Source: JBQCEE01 sp051960575 (GTDB taxonomy: Bacteria > Actinomycetota > Actinomycetes > Mycobacteriales > Jatrophihabitantaceae). Taken from it: a stretch of 49,552 nt of DNA. This document shows positions 35,496-43,788 of the stretch, in pieces. The DNA is taken from assembly GCF_051960575.1 (NCBI RefSeq), contig NZ_JBQCEE010000110.1, forward strand, positions 1 to 49,552. The letters are read 5' to 3'. How positions within the stretch are numbered: the first letter of the stretch is position 1; the number at the start of each line of letters is the position of its first letter. Position numbers and translations under genes: made by a program. The notes under the pieces are model-generated. The model was not told where the DNA came from. It saw only the letters and a program-made list of their open reading frames with translations, and did not search any database.

Positions 35496-35534
35496 TTGGA
35501 CGGTCAACATAGAAGTGGCAAGCGCGTTCGTCAA
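35496..35534 (-). promoter_or_regulatory. Importer promoter with shared 19-bp element
   Basis: In the direction of the importer operon, the sequence has -35 TTGACG (35,529-35,534), a 17-base spacer and -10 TATGTT (35,506-35,511). The 19-mer TTCTATGTTGACCGTCCAA (35,514 down to 35,496) covers the -10 and the likely start of transcription. The same 19-mer stands ahead of the cyclase gene in the same orientation. It is the best candidate operator for the TetR protein encoded between them. A separate perfect palindrome CCGGACGTCCGG lies at 35,554-35,565, nearer to tetR. Confidence 0.75.
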
Positions 35535-35642
35535 CGATGTCCTTGGCCGCTTCCCGGACGTCCGGCCGGGGATGCGCCAGACTGACGAGGTCCGGCGGGT
35601 GACCGGCTCGAGTGCGTGAGACCGAGAGGGCGGTGTGCAGAC

Positions 35643-36251
35643 GTGGCTTCGTCGCGCAAGCAGGAGATCTCCGAGGAGACGCGCCGACGCCTGGTGGACG
35701 CGGCGTTCGAGCTGGCGTCCGAGGGCGGTTCGGCCGCGATGTCGGTGCAAGCGGTCGCGGAGCGGTCGCAGATCAGCCGCGGATCGGTCGCCTGGCACTT
35801 CGGCTCGAAGGACGGCCTGCTCGTTGCGGTCGTGGACGAGGCGTTCCGGTGGGGGATCGGCTTCATCACCGATCGTCTCGCCGAGGCGCCGAAGCCCACC
35901 GTCGACGTCCTGCTCGAGGCCAACTTCGCGCTCATGGGGCAACCGAAAGCGCGCATCTTCTCGACGATCTTGTTGGAGGCGCTCACGAGCGACTCGCCGA
36001 TCCGTGCGACGTACGCCGCTCACTACGTCGAACTTCGGGCGGTCTACGCGCGCTATCTCGCAACGGTCGCGCCCAAGGTCGGCGACGTCGACGCGCTGGC
36101 CGTGGCGTTGCTGGGGAGCACGCTCGGTATCAACATCCAGTATCGCCTCGACCCTGAGCGGGTCGATCGTCGTTCGGCGGTCGAGGTGCTCGAGCACGTC
36201 TATGCCCGAGCGCTCGGCCGGCAACGACGAGGTCGCGCGACGCCGCAGTGA
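35643..36251 (+). CDS. TetR-family repressor of the importer and catabolic genes
   Basis: This regulator of about 202 residues has an N-terminal TetR helix-turn-helix (about residues 33-53: MSVQAVAERSQISRGSVAWHF, followed by GSKDGLL) and a helical ligand-binding C-terminus. It sits between the leftward importer operon and the rightward catabolic operon. The two outward promoters share an identical 19-bp element, so it probably controls both and responds to the substrate or a CoA/acid intermediate. The start is uncertain: GTG 35,643 leaves a compact N-terminus behind GAGAGGG, while GTG 35,616 would add nine residues. Family is sure; regulation is inferred from the shared element. Confidence 0.85.
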   Translation: MASSRKQEISEETRRRLVDAAFELASEGGSAAMSVQAVAERSQISRGSVAWHFGSKDGLLVAVVDEAFRWGIGFITDRLAEAPKPTVDVLLEANFALMGQPKARIFSTILLEALTSDSPIRATYAAHYVELRAVYARYLATVAPKVGDVDALAVALLGSTLGINIQYRLDPERVDRRSAVEVLEHVYARALGRQRRGRATPQ

Positions 36252-36279
36252 GGCTCGCGGTCAGGGGAAGACACTGCAC

Positions 36280-36319
36280 TTGCCTTGACCGTCTGTCCAG
36301 TTCTATGTTGACCGTCCAA
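36280..36319 (+). promoter_or_regulatory. Catabolic-operon promoter with shared 19-bp element
   Basis: The 19-mer TTCTATGTTGACCGTCCAA lies at 36,301-36,319, identical and in the same orientation to its gene as the copy ahead of the importer. A -10 TATGTT (36,304-36,309) pairs with a -35 TTGCCT (36,280-36,285) at 18 bases. TTGACCGTC occurs twice, at 36,285 and 36,308, 23 bases apart, so a second repressor half-site may exist here. Confidence 0.72.
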
Positions 36320-36341
36320 GTTCTCGATCCTGGACGGCTTC

Positions 36342-37133
36342 ATGACGCTCGTAGATCTGACCCGCACCATCGACCCGACCGACCGCGACCGGCTCCCGCC
36401 GGCGGTCGCACCGCTCGCGCGGGTGCTGTTCCCCGAGGTGCAGTACCTGCACCCGGCCGGAGAGGGCCGAGCGGAGTTCGCCCGAGCCATGGCCTGCGAC
36501 GTCGCGGATCTGCCCGACGGCGAGGGGTGGGGCGCAGAAATGCTCACGGGCTTCAGTTCCCACCTAGGCACCCACGTGGACGCACCGCTGCACTACGGGT
36601 CGACGTGCGAGGGCAGACCATCGCGCACCATCACCGACATCGCCATCGACGAGCTCTTCTGCGAAGCGATCGTGCTCGACCTTCGTGGCCGGTGCTCGCC
36701 AGGCGAACCAATCGCCGTGGACGCGCTGCGTGATGCCTATGCCGCCGCAGGGACGCCGGCCTCTGACGGATGCGCGGTCCTGCTCCGGACCGGGCAGGAG
36801 CGCTACGACGTCAGCGACCTCGAGTTCTACAACTACCCCGGCATGTCGCGTGCCGGCACGCTCTACCTCGCCGGTCTCGGCGCCAAGGTGCTCGGCACCG
36901 ATGCCGCCGGATGGGACCTCCCGTTCCGCGTCATGGGTGAAGCGTTTCGCGCTACCGGCGACAACGCCGTCCTCTGGGACGGACACCGCGCTGGGCGCGA
37001 ACGCGAGGTGTTCATCGTGCAACAGCTGACCAACCTCGCAGCGCTGCCGACGTCGGGGTTCCGCGTCGCATTCTTCCCGATCAAGCTCGCCCGGGCCAGC
37101 GCCGCGCCGGCCCGCGTCGTCGCCTTCACCTGA
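36342..37133 (+). CDS. Cyclase-family metal-dependent hydrolase
   Basis: This 263-residue enzyme is of the cyclase/kynurenine-formamidase-like family (Pfam Cyclase). The metal motif HxGTHxDxPxH is complete: His74, His78, Asp80 and His84 in SSHLGTHVDAPLHY. A second conserved part reads LGAKVLGTDAAGWDLPF. Family members hydrolyse amides, lactones or cyclic ketones in the cytoplasm. Here the next genes (FAH hydrolase, thiolase, acyl-CoA ligase) suggest ring or amide opening in the breakdown of a cyclic acid; the actual substrate cannot be read from sequence. ATG 36,342 is 22 bases behind the shared promoter element, with only a weak ribosome site. It is the first gene of a four-gene operon. Confidence 0.85.
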   Translation: MTLVDLTRTIDPTDRDRLPPAVAPLARVLFPEVQYLHPAGEGRAEFARAMACDVADLPDGEGWGAEMLTGFSSHLGTHVDAPLHYGSTCEGRPSRTITDIAIDELFCEAIVLDLRGRCSPGEPIAVDALRDAYAAAGTPASDGCAVLLRTGQERYDVSDLEFYNYPGMSRAGTLYLAGLGAKVLGTDAAGWDLPFRVMGEAFRATGDNAVLWDGHRAGREREVFIVQQLTNLAALPTSGFRVAFFPIKLARASAAPARVVAFT

Positions 37134-37147
37134 GCAGAGGACCGACC

Positions 37148-38083
37148 GTGAAACTGGCAACCCTGCGCACCCCATCGGGCTCGCACCACCCGGCAGTCGC
37201 CCTCGACGACGGGGAGTCCTACCTCCTGCTCGACGTCGCCTGGCGCACTTTCACCGGGACGGAGCCCACGCACCTGCGAACGATGCTGTCCGTTATCGAC
37301 GGCGGCGACACCGCGCGGTCCCAGATCGAGGACGTGCTCCGTGCCGCGCCGAGCGAAGCACGCCTCGACGGCGCAGACGCGCGGCTGCTGCCGCCGCTGC
37401 CCGAGCCCCGCCAGATCCGCGACTACGGCTGCTTCCCCGACCACTTCCGCAACGCCCGAGCCCGCCGCGACGGTGTCCCGCCCGACGCCGTCACCCTCCC
37501 GCCGATCATGCTGGAACGACCGCTGTACTACCTGGTCAACCGCCTGACCCTGGCTGGGGACGGTGACGACATCGCCTGGCCGACCTACTCCCGCGTCCGC
37601 GACTACGAACTCGAGTTCGCCTGCATCCTCGCGCGCGGCGGGCGTGACATCCCCGCCTCGACAGCCGAGGACCACATCTTCGGCTTCACAATCTTCAACG
37701 ACTTCTCTGCCCGGGACACCCAGGCCGAGGAGATCGCGAGCGGGCTCGGCATGAGCAAAGGCAAGGACTTCGACCGCAGCAACAGCTTCGGGCCCTGGAT
37801 CGTGACCGCCGACGAGGTGGGCGACCCCTACCGGCTCGACATGGTCGCGCGGATCAACGGCGAGGAGGTCAGCCGCGGCAACACGGCGAGCATGCATCAC
37901 CGCTTCGCCGACCTGATCGCGTTCACCTCGACCTCCACCACCGTCCACCCCGGCGAGATCCTCTGCTCCGGCACCGTCGCGACCGGCTGCGGACTGGAAA
38001 CCGGCCGCTACCTCCAGCCCGGCGACACAATCGAACTCGACGTCACCGGCATCGGCACCCTGCGCAACACGGTGGTCTCATGA
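37148..38083 (+). CDS. FAH-family hydrolase (catabolic operon)
   Basis: This 311-residue enzyme of the fumarylacetoacetate hydrolase family cleaves or hydrates beta-diketo and related acids with a divalent metal. The metal ligands appear as Glu154 and Glu156 (DYELEFACI) and Asp185 (FNDFSARD), with GKDFDRSNSFGPW supplying the usual Lys/Asn region. GTG 37,148 follows the cyclase gene by 14 bases, and its stop overlaps the thiolase ATG. The two neighbours fit a path in which a ring-opened diketo acid is cut before thiolysis. It is only distantly similar to the second FAH-family protein of this window, which belongs to the fucose locus. Confidence 0.87.
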   Translation: MKLATLRTPSGSHHPAVALDDGESYLLLDVAWRTFTGTEPTHLRTMLSVIDGGDTARSQIEDVLRAAPSEARLDGADARLLPPLPEPRQIRDYGCFPDHFRNARARRDGVPPDAVTLPPIMLERPLYYLVNRLTLAGDGDDIAWPTYSRVRDYELEFACILARGGRDIPASTAEDHIFGFTIFNDFSARDTQAEEIASGLGMSKGKDFDRSNSFGPWIVTADEVGDPYRLDMVARINGEEVSRGNTASMHHRFADLIAFTSTSTTVHPGEILCSGTVATGCGLETGRYLQPGDTIELDVTGIGTLRNTVVS

Positions 38084-39339
38084 CCGACGCCGTGCACATC
38101 GTCGGCGCGTCGTGCACCCGGTTCGGGCGCCATCTCGACCGCGACGCCGGCCAACTGGCTCGGCACGCCCTGGCCGAGACGCTCGCCGACGCAGGTGCCG
38201 ACCTGCGTGACGTCGGCGCGGTGTTCTACGCCAACGTCTCCCAGAAGGCCATCGATCAGCAGCACATGATCCCGGGACAGGTCGCGCTGCGCCCCGCCGG
38301 CGTCGCCGGCATGCCGGTGGTCAACGTCGAGAACGCCTGCGCCGGAGGCGCCACCGCGTTCTGGCTGGCCGTGGCCCACGTCCGCTCCGGGCTCTCCCCG
38401 GCCGCAGTCGCGCTCGGCGTCGACAAGCTCGTCCAGCACGACGCCACAGCCGCGCTCACGGTGTTCGACGGGGCGCTCGACCGGGCCAACCGCGCAACCG
38501 CCCTCCAGCTGGTGCAGCAGATCGCGGGCAGTGGCGAGCACGGGAACGCGGACGGCTCGGCGGGGGAGAACCGCCGCCGCTCGGTGTTCATGGAGATCTA
38601 CGCAGCGCTCGCACGCGCGCACATGCACCGATTCGGAACGACCACGCGCCAACTCGCTGCCGTCGCCGCGAAGAACCACCTCCATTCGGTCGACAACACC
38701 CGCGCGCAGTACCGGCGCCCGTTCACCGTCGAGGAGGTGCTCCGAGCCGGCGTCGTGGCAGATCCGCTGACCGTGCCGATGTGCGCACCGGTCAGCGACG
38801 GCGCCGCCGCAGTGCTGGTCTGCAGCACCGACTTCGCCGCCGCACTCCCGTCACCCGGCCGACACGTCGCCGTCCGCGCCAGCGTGCTGGTCAGCGGCTC
38901 CGACCGGCACCCCGGCGACGTCGACGCGCACCTCGGCCGCCGCGCCGCGCTCGCCGCCTACGACCAGGCCGGCGTGGAGCCCCGCGACGTCGATGTCGCC
39001 GAGGTCCACGACGCGACCGCCTTCGGGGAGATCCAGCAGACGGAGAACCTCGGCTTCTGCCCCATCGGTGACGGCGGCCCATGGGCCGAATCCGGCGCCA
39101 GCACGCTCGGTGGGCGGCTCCCGGTCAACCCGTCCGGTGGACTCGTCTCCCGCGGCCACCCGGTGTCGGCCACCGGTCTCGCGCAGCTGTTCGAGCTCGT
39201 CACCCAGCTCCGGGGCGAAGCCGGAATTCGGCAGGTCCACGGTGCCCGCCTCGCGGTGGCCGAGAACGGTGGTGGCCTCTACGGCATCGAGGAAGCCGTC
39301 GCCGCGGTTTCCGTCCTCGAGAAAGGGTTCCGCCGATGA
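38080..39339 (+). CDS. Thiolase-family protein (SCP2-like)
   Basis: This 419-residue thiolase acts on an acyl-CoA substrate in the cytoplasm. The acyl-accepting Cys87 is in VENACAGGATAF and His360 in SRGHPVSATG. The C-terminal motif is VAENGGGLYG, without the second Cys (CxG) of classical degradative thiolases, which places it with the SCP2/non-classical group. Glu/His in VAEVHDATAFGE also fit that group. ATG 38,080 overlaps the FAH stop (ATGA) and its own stop overlaps the ligase start (ATGA), so the last three genes are translationally coupled. It would release acetyl- or propionyl-CoA in the last steps of the pathway; whether it works alone or with an OB-fold partner (none nearby) is unclear. 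Confidence 0.87.
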   Translation: MTDAVHIVGASCTRFGRHLDRDAGQLARHALAETLADAGADLRDVGAVFYANVSQKAIDQQHMIPGQVALRPAGVAGMPVVNVENACAGGATAFWLAVAHVRSGLSPAAVALGVDKLVQHDATAALTVFDGALDRANRATALQLVQQIAGSGEHGNADGSAGENRRRSVFMEIYAALARAHMHRFGTTTRQLAAVAAKNHLHSVDNTRAQYRRPFTVEEVLRAGVVADPLTVPMCAPVSDGAAAVLVCSTDFAAALPSPGRHVAVRASVLVSGSDRHPGDVDAHLGRRAALAAYDQAGVEPRDVDVAEVHDATAFGEIQQTENLGFCPIGDGGPWAESGASTLGGRLPVNPSGGLVSRGHPVSATGLAQLFELVTQLRGEAGIRQVHGARLAVAENGGGLYGIEEAVAAVSVLEKGFRR

Positions 39340-40898
39340 GCGTGCCCGCGCACACCATGCACCCTCCAGTGCGGTACGCCGACCTCATCCTGGCTGCCCT
39401 CGAGCGTCGACCACAGCGCGTCGCCTTCCAGTACCGCGGCGATGGTGAGTTAAGGACCTGGACCTACGCGGAAGTCGCGGAGCACATCCGCCGCCTCTCG
39501 ACCGTCCTGCGAAGCTTGGACGTCGCGCCCTCCGACGGCATCGCCCTGCTCAGCGGACCGCGTCCCGAAGCGTTCATCATCATGGCGGCCGCCTGTCACG
39601 CCGGCATCCGCTACTCGGCGCTGCACCCGCTCGCCACCGAGCACGACGACGCCTACGTCCTTCGCGACAGCGGCAGCGCGGTCCTCATCGTCGACGACAC
39701 CCTGGACAACGCCCGATTCGGTCAACGCGCCAGCGCCGCGGCAGACACCGTCCGCATCCTGCCCTTGACCGAACTCGACCACCTCGCTCGCGACGCGGCC
39801 CCGACCACCACCGCGGCCGCTGATGCCACCTACCTCTTCTACACCGGAGGGACCACCGGCGAACCAAAAGGCGTCGTCCTGCGCGATCGATCCCTCGTCG
39901 CGAACGCATGGGCCAGCAGCACGTGGGCCTGGCCGCCCGATACCCAGTTCCTCATCACCACACCGATGTCCCACGCAGCGGGGCTACTTGTCGCCCCCGG
40001 CCTGCTGCGCGGCGCCGCCTTCCACATCCACGACTGCTTCGAACCCGCCGAGGTACTGCACGCAATCGAGCACGACGGCGTCAACACCACCTTCCTCGTG
40101 CCGACCATGCTCTATGCCCTGCTCGACCACCCGAACATCGCAACGGCGAATCTGACCAGCATGCAATGGATCCTGTACGGCGCCGCGCCCACGACGCCCG
40201 CCCGCATCATCGAAGCGAGAGTTCGGTTCGGGCCGATCCTGTCCCAGCACTATGGGCAAGCCGAAGCCCCGAATGCACTGACCGTGCTCGACGAGCAGGA
40301 GCACCGGACCGACGACCCGTCGATCCTGTCCAGTTGCGGGCGCCCGATGCCGGGCATCACGCTGACATTGCTCGACCGCAACGGCGACCCAACGCCACCG
40401 GAAGCAGCCGGAGAACTCTGCGTCCGCGGACCCCTGGTCATGGACGGCTACTGGAACAAGCCCGAACAGACCGCCGCTGCGCTCGCCGGTGGCTGGCTGC
40501 ACACCGGCGACATCGCCACGCTTGACCCGAGCGGTCTGATCACCATCGTCGACCGCAGCAAGGACGTGGTCATCACCGGCGGCTTCAACGTCTACCCCCG
40601 CGAAGTGGAAGCCGTGCTGGCCGGCCACCCGAGCGTCGCAGAATGCGCCGTGTACGGCGAACCCCATGAACGCTGGGGCGAAGCGGTCATCGCAGCCGTC
40701 GTGCTTCACCCGACCCGAGCAGCGGACCAACAGGAATTGCTGACCCACGTCCGTCGGGTCAAAGGCAGCGTATGGACCCCGCAACGGATCGACTTCTACG
40801 ACCGCCTTCCGCAGACACCACTCGGCAAGATAGACAAGAAGGCGCTCCGACAGCGAGGCTTACTTACCGAGACTGCGGACCAGAGCCACTTGGGTTAG
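39336..40898 (+). CDS. Acyl-CoA synthetase (AMP-forming)
   Basis: This 520-residue ligase activates a carboxylic acid with ATP and CoA. The P-loop-like motif YTGGTTGEPKG starts at residue 169, the adenylation core shows YGQAEAPN and GWLHTGDIATLDPSG, the hinge is DRSKDVVITGGFNVYPREVE, and the catalytic Lys498 lies in PLGKIDKKAL. ATG 39,336 overlaps the thiolase stop; the frame is open upstream but only as an antisense-like stretch. As last gene of the operon it probably makes the CoA ester that the thiolase later cuts. The acid could be the imported compound itself. Class is certain; specificity is not. Confidence 0.9.
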   Translation: MSVPAHTMHPPVRYADLILAALERRPQRVAFQYRGDGELRTWTYAEVAEHIRRLSTVLRSLDVAPSDGIALLSGPRPEAFIIMAAACHAGIRYSALHPLATEHDDAYVLRDSGSAVLIVDDTLDNARFGQRASAAADTVRILPLTELDHLARDAAPTTTAAADATYLFYTGGTTGEPKGVVLRDRSLVANAWASSTWAWPPDTQFLITTPMSHAAGLLVAPGLLRGAAFHIHDCFEPAEVLHAIEHDGVNTTFLVPTMLYALLDHPNIATANLTSMQWILYGAAPTTPARIIEARVRFGPILSQHYGQAEAPNALTVLDEQEHRTDDPSILSSCGRPMPGITLTLLDRNGDPTPPEAAGELCVRGPLVMDGYWNKPEQTAAALAGGWLHTGDIATLDPSGLITIVDRSKDVVITGGFNVYPREVEAVLAGHPSVAECAVYGEPHERWGEAVIAAVVLHPTRAADQQELLTHVRRVKGSVWTPQRIDFYDRLPQTPLGKIDKKALRQRGLLTETADQSHLG

Positions 40899-41161
40899 CG
40901 CGCCGCATCCCGTGCCCGCGCGGGCCTCGTTCCACCGCATGCGCGCGCCTACACTGGCGCCTTGGCCGGTCGGCAGCTTTCTCGTGCCGCGTCACTCCCC
41001 GCATTCGTCTGACGTCTTCGCCGTTCGATGGCGTGTGTCGGATCGGATGACGCTCGACGCCAAACGGCCAGTGCTCTTCTGTGCCCGAAGAGCATCGTGC
41101 GTCCACGCCGGAAGGCCGGCGGCTAGAGAATCGACGCGTCTGAACTCGGCTGGTCATGGTG
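40899..41161. other. Gap between the acyl-CoA ligase and the fucose locus
   Basis: No gene is supported here. A GCCCGCGCGGGC palindrome at 40,914-40,925 might help end the ligase transcript but its stem is only 4 bp with a loop. The following 150 bases (41,162-41,310) hold the promoter, operator and leader of the next operon. Confidence 0.4.
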
Positions 41162-41190
41162 TTGACCCGACGGCTTGGCCTGGCTAACGT
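41162..41190 (+). promoter_or_regulatory. Promoter of the deacetylase-sulfatase-fucosidase operon
   Basis: A -35 TTGACC (41,162-41,167) and -10 TAACGT (41,185-41,190) are separated by 17 bases. The 15-bp palindrome starts 13 bases behind the -10, an ideal place for a repressor roadblock. The leader to the start codon is then about 110 bases. Confidence 0.6.
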
Positions 41191-41202
41191 CACCTTCGCC
41201 TC

Positions 41203-41217
41203 AGACATCAGATGTCT
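41203..41217. promoter_or_regulatory. Perfect 15-bp palindrome, likely GntR operator (site 1)
   Basis: AGACATC-A-GATGTCT is a perfect 7-1-7 inverted repeat. Variants occur in front of the two other units of the fucose locus (48,290-48,304 and 48,400-48,414), and a FadR-type GntR gene is in the operon controlled by this promoter. Confidence 0.72.
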
Positions 41218-41310
41218 GTTCGTTGCGGGCCGGTCGCGATGTGTTGCATCTTCGGTGCTGATCGGCCGGTTTGCAGAGGCTCGATTCGACACCTCGAAGG
41301 ATGGTCTGGG

Positions 41311-42273
41311 ATGGCTTTGTTCGATCTGCCGCTCGATGCGCTGCGTGAGTACCGGCCGGAGCGAACCGAACAACCGGACTTCGACCACTTCTGGTCCGAG
41401 ACGCTGCGCGGTGCGCGCGTGCACGACTTGGATCCAACGTTCGAGCTCGTCGACTCGGGCCTGAGCAGCGTGCGGACCTATGACGTGACGTTCTCCGGTT
41501 GGAACGGCGAGCGGATCAAAGCGTGGCTGCTGATACCGGTGCACGTACCGGGGCCGATGCCGTGCGTGGTCGAGTATCAGGGATACGGCGGCGGCCGTGG
41601 TCTGCCCTATCAACATCTGTTGTACTGCGCCGCCGGGTACGCCACCTTCGTGACCGACTCACGTGGGCAGCCGTACTCCGACACCGGCGACCCCCGCCCA
41701 TCAGCTTCCGGCCCTCGTGCTTCGGGATTTCTCACTGACGGCGCGGACAACCCGAGTCATCACTACTACCGACGGCTGATGACCGACTGCGTCCGTGCGG
41801 TCGAGACCGCCAGAGCCTACCCCGACGTCGACGCCTCCAGGGTCGTCGTCTGCGGGACGAGTCAAGGCGGCGGTCTGGCGCTGGCGACAGCGGCGCTGGT
41901 CGGCGACGTCGCCGGACTGATCTCCGACTTGCCGTTCCTGTGTCACTTTCGGCGAGCGGCCGAGCTGTGCGACACCGATCCGTATCACGAGATCACGGCG
42001 CTGCTGTCGGTGAAGCCGTACATGACCGACGATCTGTTCCGCGCCTTGTCCTACTTCGACGGGATGAACTTCGCGGCCCGCGCGACGGCGCCTGCGCTGT
42101 TCTCCGTCGCGATGATGGACACCGTCTGTCCGCCTTCCACCGTCTACGCGGCATACAACCACTACGGCGGCGAGAAGGACTTGGTCGTCTGGGGCTTCAA
42201 CGTCCATCAAGTGGTGCCGAATCAGGCAGGCAACCACCTCACCTTCCTCCGCCGAGTCGTCGGCTCGCCGTGA
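41311..42273 (+). CDS. CE7-type acetyl-ester hydrolase (acetylxylan esterase/cephalosporin-C deacetylase family)
   Basis: This 320-residue alpha/beta hydrolase removes acetyl groups from sugars. The CE7 landmarks are present in order: RGQ in TDSRGQPYSD, the nucleophile Ser184 in GTSQGGG, Asp in MMDTVCPP and His in FNVHQ, where most members have His-Glu. The N-terminal MALFDLPLDALREYRP and FDHFW are typical of the family. There is no signal peptide, so it should act on imported oligosaccharides. ATG 41,311 follows GAAGGA at 41,295-41,300. Its stop overlaps the sulfatase GTG (GTGA). The context suggests it deacetylates a fucose-containing glycan before desulfation and hydrolysis. Confidence 0.88.
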   Translation: MALFDLPLDALREYRPERTEQPDFDHFWSETLRGARVHDLDPTFELVDSGLSSVRTYDVTFSGWNGERIKAWLLIPVHVPGPMPCVVEYQGYGGGRGLPYQHLLYCAAGYATFVTDSRGQPYSDTGDPRPSASGPRASGFLTDGADNPSHHYYRRLMTDCVRAVETARAYPDVDASRVVVCGTSQGGGLALATAALVGDVAGLISDLPFLCHFRRAAELCDTDPYHEITALLSVKPYMTDDLFRALSYFDGMNFAARATAPALFSVAMMDTVCPPSTVYAAYNHYGGEKDLVVWGFNVHQVVPNQAGNHLTFLRRVVGSP

Positions 42274-43781
42274 GCCCGAGCCAAGCGCAACCCAACGTGC
42301 TGTTCGTCATGACCGACCAGCAGCGATTCGACACCATCGGCGCCTTGGGCAACGCCCACATCCGCACGCCCGCCATGGATCGGCTGGTCGCCCGCGGGAT
42401 CAGTTACACCAACGCCTATTCGTGCTGCCCGGTGTGCGCCCCGGCTCGGTACACGATCCGGACGGGTTGCGAGTCGCCCAGTACTGGGCTCTACGACAAC
42501 GGGTTTTATCCGGACATGCACGAGGTCATGCGACGAGTGTGCGGGCCGTATCTCGGAAGCGTGATGACCGCCGCCGGGTACCGCACCTTCGGCATCGGCA
42601 AGTTCCACACCACGCCATGGGACGCCGATGTCGGGTTCGAGACTCAACTGCACAGCGAGGAACTGTACGAGAGCGCCGAACAGCGCTTCCGCGACGCCTA
42701 CGCCGGATGGATCGAGCGCGAGCATGCGGCATTCGCGCACGTGGAAGCCCTCATGGGGGAGCGCACGGAGATGTACTACGTGCCGCAGGTCAGCCCGCTG
42801 CCGGCCGAGCTGACTGTCGAATCGTGGGCCGCCGACCGAGCCGTCGAACAGATTGGCAGTGATGACCCCCGGCCGTGGTTCGGCTTCGTCTCCTTCGTCG
42901 CGCCGCACCCGCCGTTCGCCCCACCGGTTCCCTGGAACCGTCTCTACGATCCCGACGACCTGCCTGCCCCGGTCGTGGGGGACCTTGCCGTCGACCACGC
43001 CGACGAGCAGATTCCCTGGATGAACTACGCCGTCTGGGCCGACGACATTTCTGTTGGGCTGGCGCGCGTTCTCAAGGCTCGGTACTACGGCGAGATCTCG
43101 TATGTCGACGATTGTCTGGGTCGCATCCTGGACGTCGTGGAACGACGCGGCGATGCCGAGAACACCGTGATCTGTTTCTTCGCCGACCACGGCGATCACC
43201 TCGGCGACCACCGGGCCTGGCAGAAGGAGAGCTTCTTCGAAGCCGCCACTCGGGTGCCGTTCCTGGTCAGCTGGCCAGCCCGTCTCCCCGGCGGCGTCCG
43301 CTCGGAGGAATTGGTCTCGCTGGCCGACCTGTTCGGCATCGCGACCTCGGCCGCCGGCGTCGCCGACTTCCGTGAAGGCGTCGATCTGCTGGGTACACAC
43401 GCCGGCACCGTGCCGCCTCGTGCCGAGTTGATCGGCGTCTACGGCGCGCCGGGGACGGCCGATTTCAAAGCGATGGTCCGGCACGACCGGTGGAAGTACA
43501 TCTTCATCGCCAATGGAGGACGCGAGCAGCTGTTCGATGTCCGCGCAGATCCGGCCGAACTCCGTCAGCTCGCGAGCGCCCATCCCGACGTCACGAACGA
43601 TCTCCGCGCTCGCGCCGAGGCCCACGTGGACCGCGTCGGCCTGACGCAAGCACTGACCGGCGACCGGAAGCTCCGCCGCTTCGAGTTCCGTGCCAAGCCC
43701 CGCGTCCGCGTCCGCCAGTTCGACAGCTCACGCGGGGTCTCCGACTTCACCGGTCGGACACCAACCGCCGCCGTCGGGTGA
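42270..43781 (+). CDS. Sulfatase (formylglycine-dependent)
   Basis: This 503-residue sulfatase is of the alkaline-phosphatase superfamily. The N-terminal metal site reads VLFVMTDQQRFDT. The formylglycine motif CxPxR is Cys56-Ala-Pro-Ala-Arg60, so the enzyme needs a formylglycine-generating enzyme encoded elsewhere. FADHGDHLGDHRAWQK gives the second metal site and ATRVPFLVSWP the usual following strand. There is no signal peptide, so it is cytoplasmic. GTG 42,270 overlaps the deacetylase stop. Between a deacetylase and an alpha-L-fucosidase, the likely substrate is a sulfated fucose residue, as in fucoidan, but sulfatase subfamily and regiochemistry cannot be read from sequence by eye. Confidence 0.9.
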   Translation: MSPSQAQPNVLFVMTDQQRFDTIGALGNAHIRTPAMDRLVARGISYTNAYSCCPVCAPARYTIRTGCESPSTGLYDNGFYPDMHEVMRRVCGPYLGSVMTAAGYRTFGIGKFHTTPWDADVGFETQLHSEELYESAEQRFRDAYAGWIEREHAAFAHVEALMGERTEMYYVPQVSPLPAELTVESWAADRAVEQIGSDDPRPWFGFVSFVAPHPPFAPPVPWNRLYDPDDLPAPVVGDLAVDHADEQIPWMNYAVWADDISVGLARVLKARYYGEISYVDDCLGRILDVVERRGDAENTVICFFADHGDHLGDHRAWQKESFFEAATRVPFLVSWPARLPGGVRSEELVSLADLFGIATSAAGVADFREGVDLLGTHAGTVPPRAELIGVYGAPGTADFKAMVRHDRWKYIFIANGGREQLFDVRADPAELRQLASAHPDVTNDLRARAEAHVDRVGLTQALTGDRKLRRFEFRAKPRVRVRQFDSSRGVSDFTGRTPTAAVG

Positions 43782-43788
43782 GCACGCC

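Noticed and set aside
40914..40925. GCCCGCGCGGGC as a terminator of the acyl-CoA ligase operon
   Set aside because: Only a 4-bp stem with a 4-base loop can form; such palindromes are common in this base composition.
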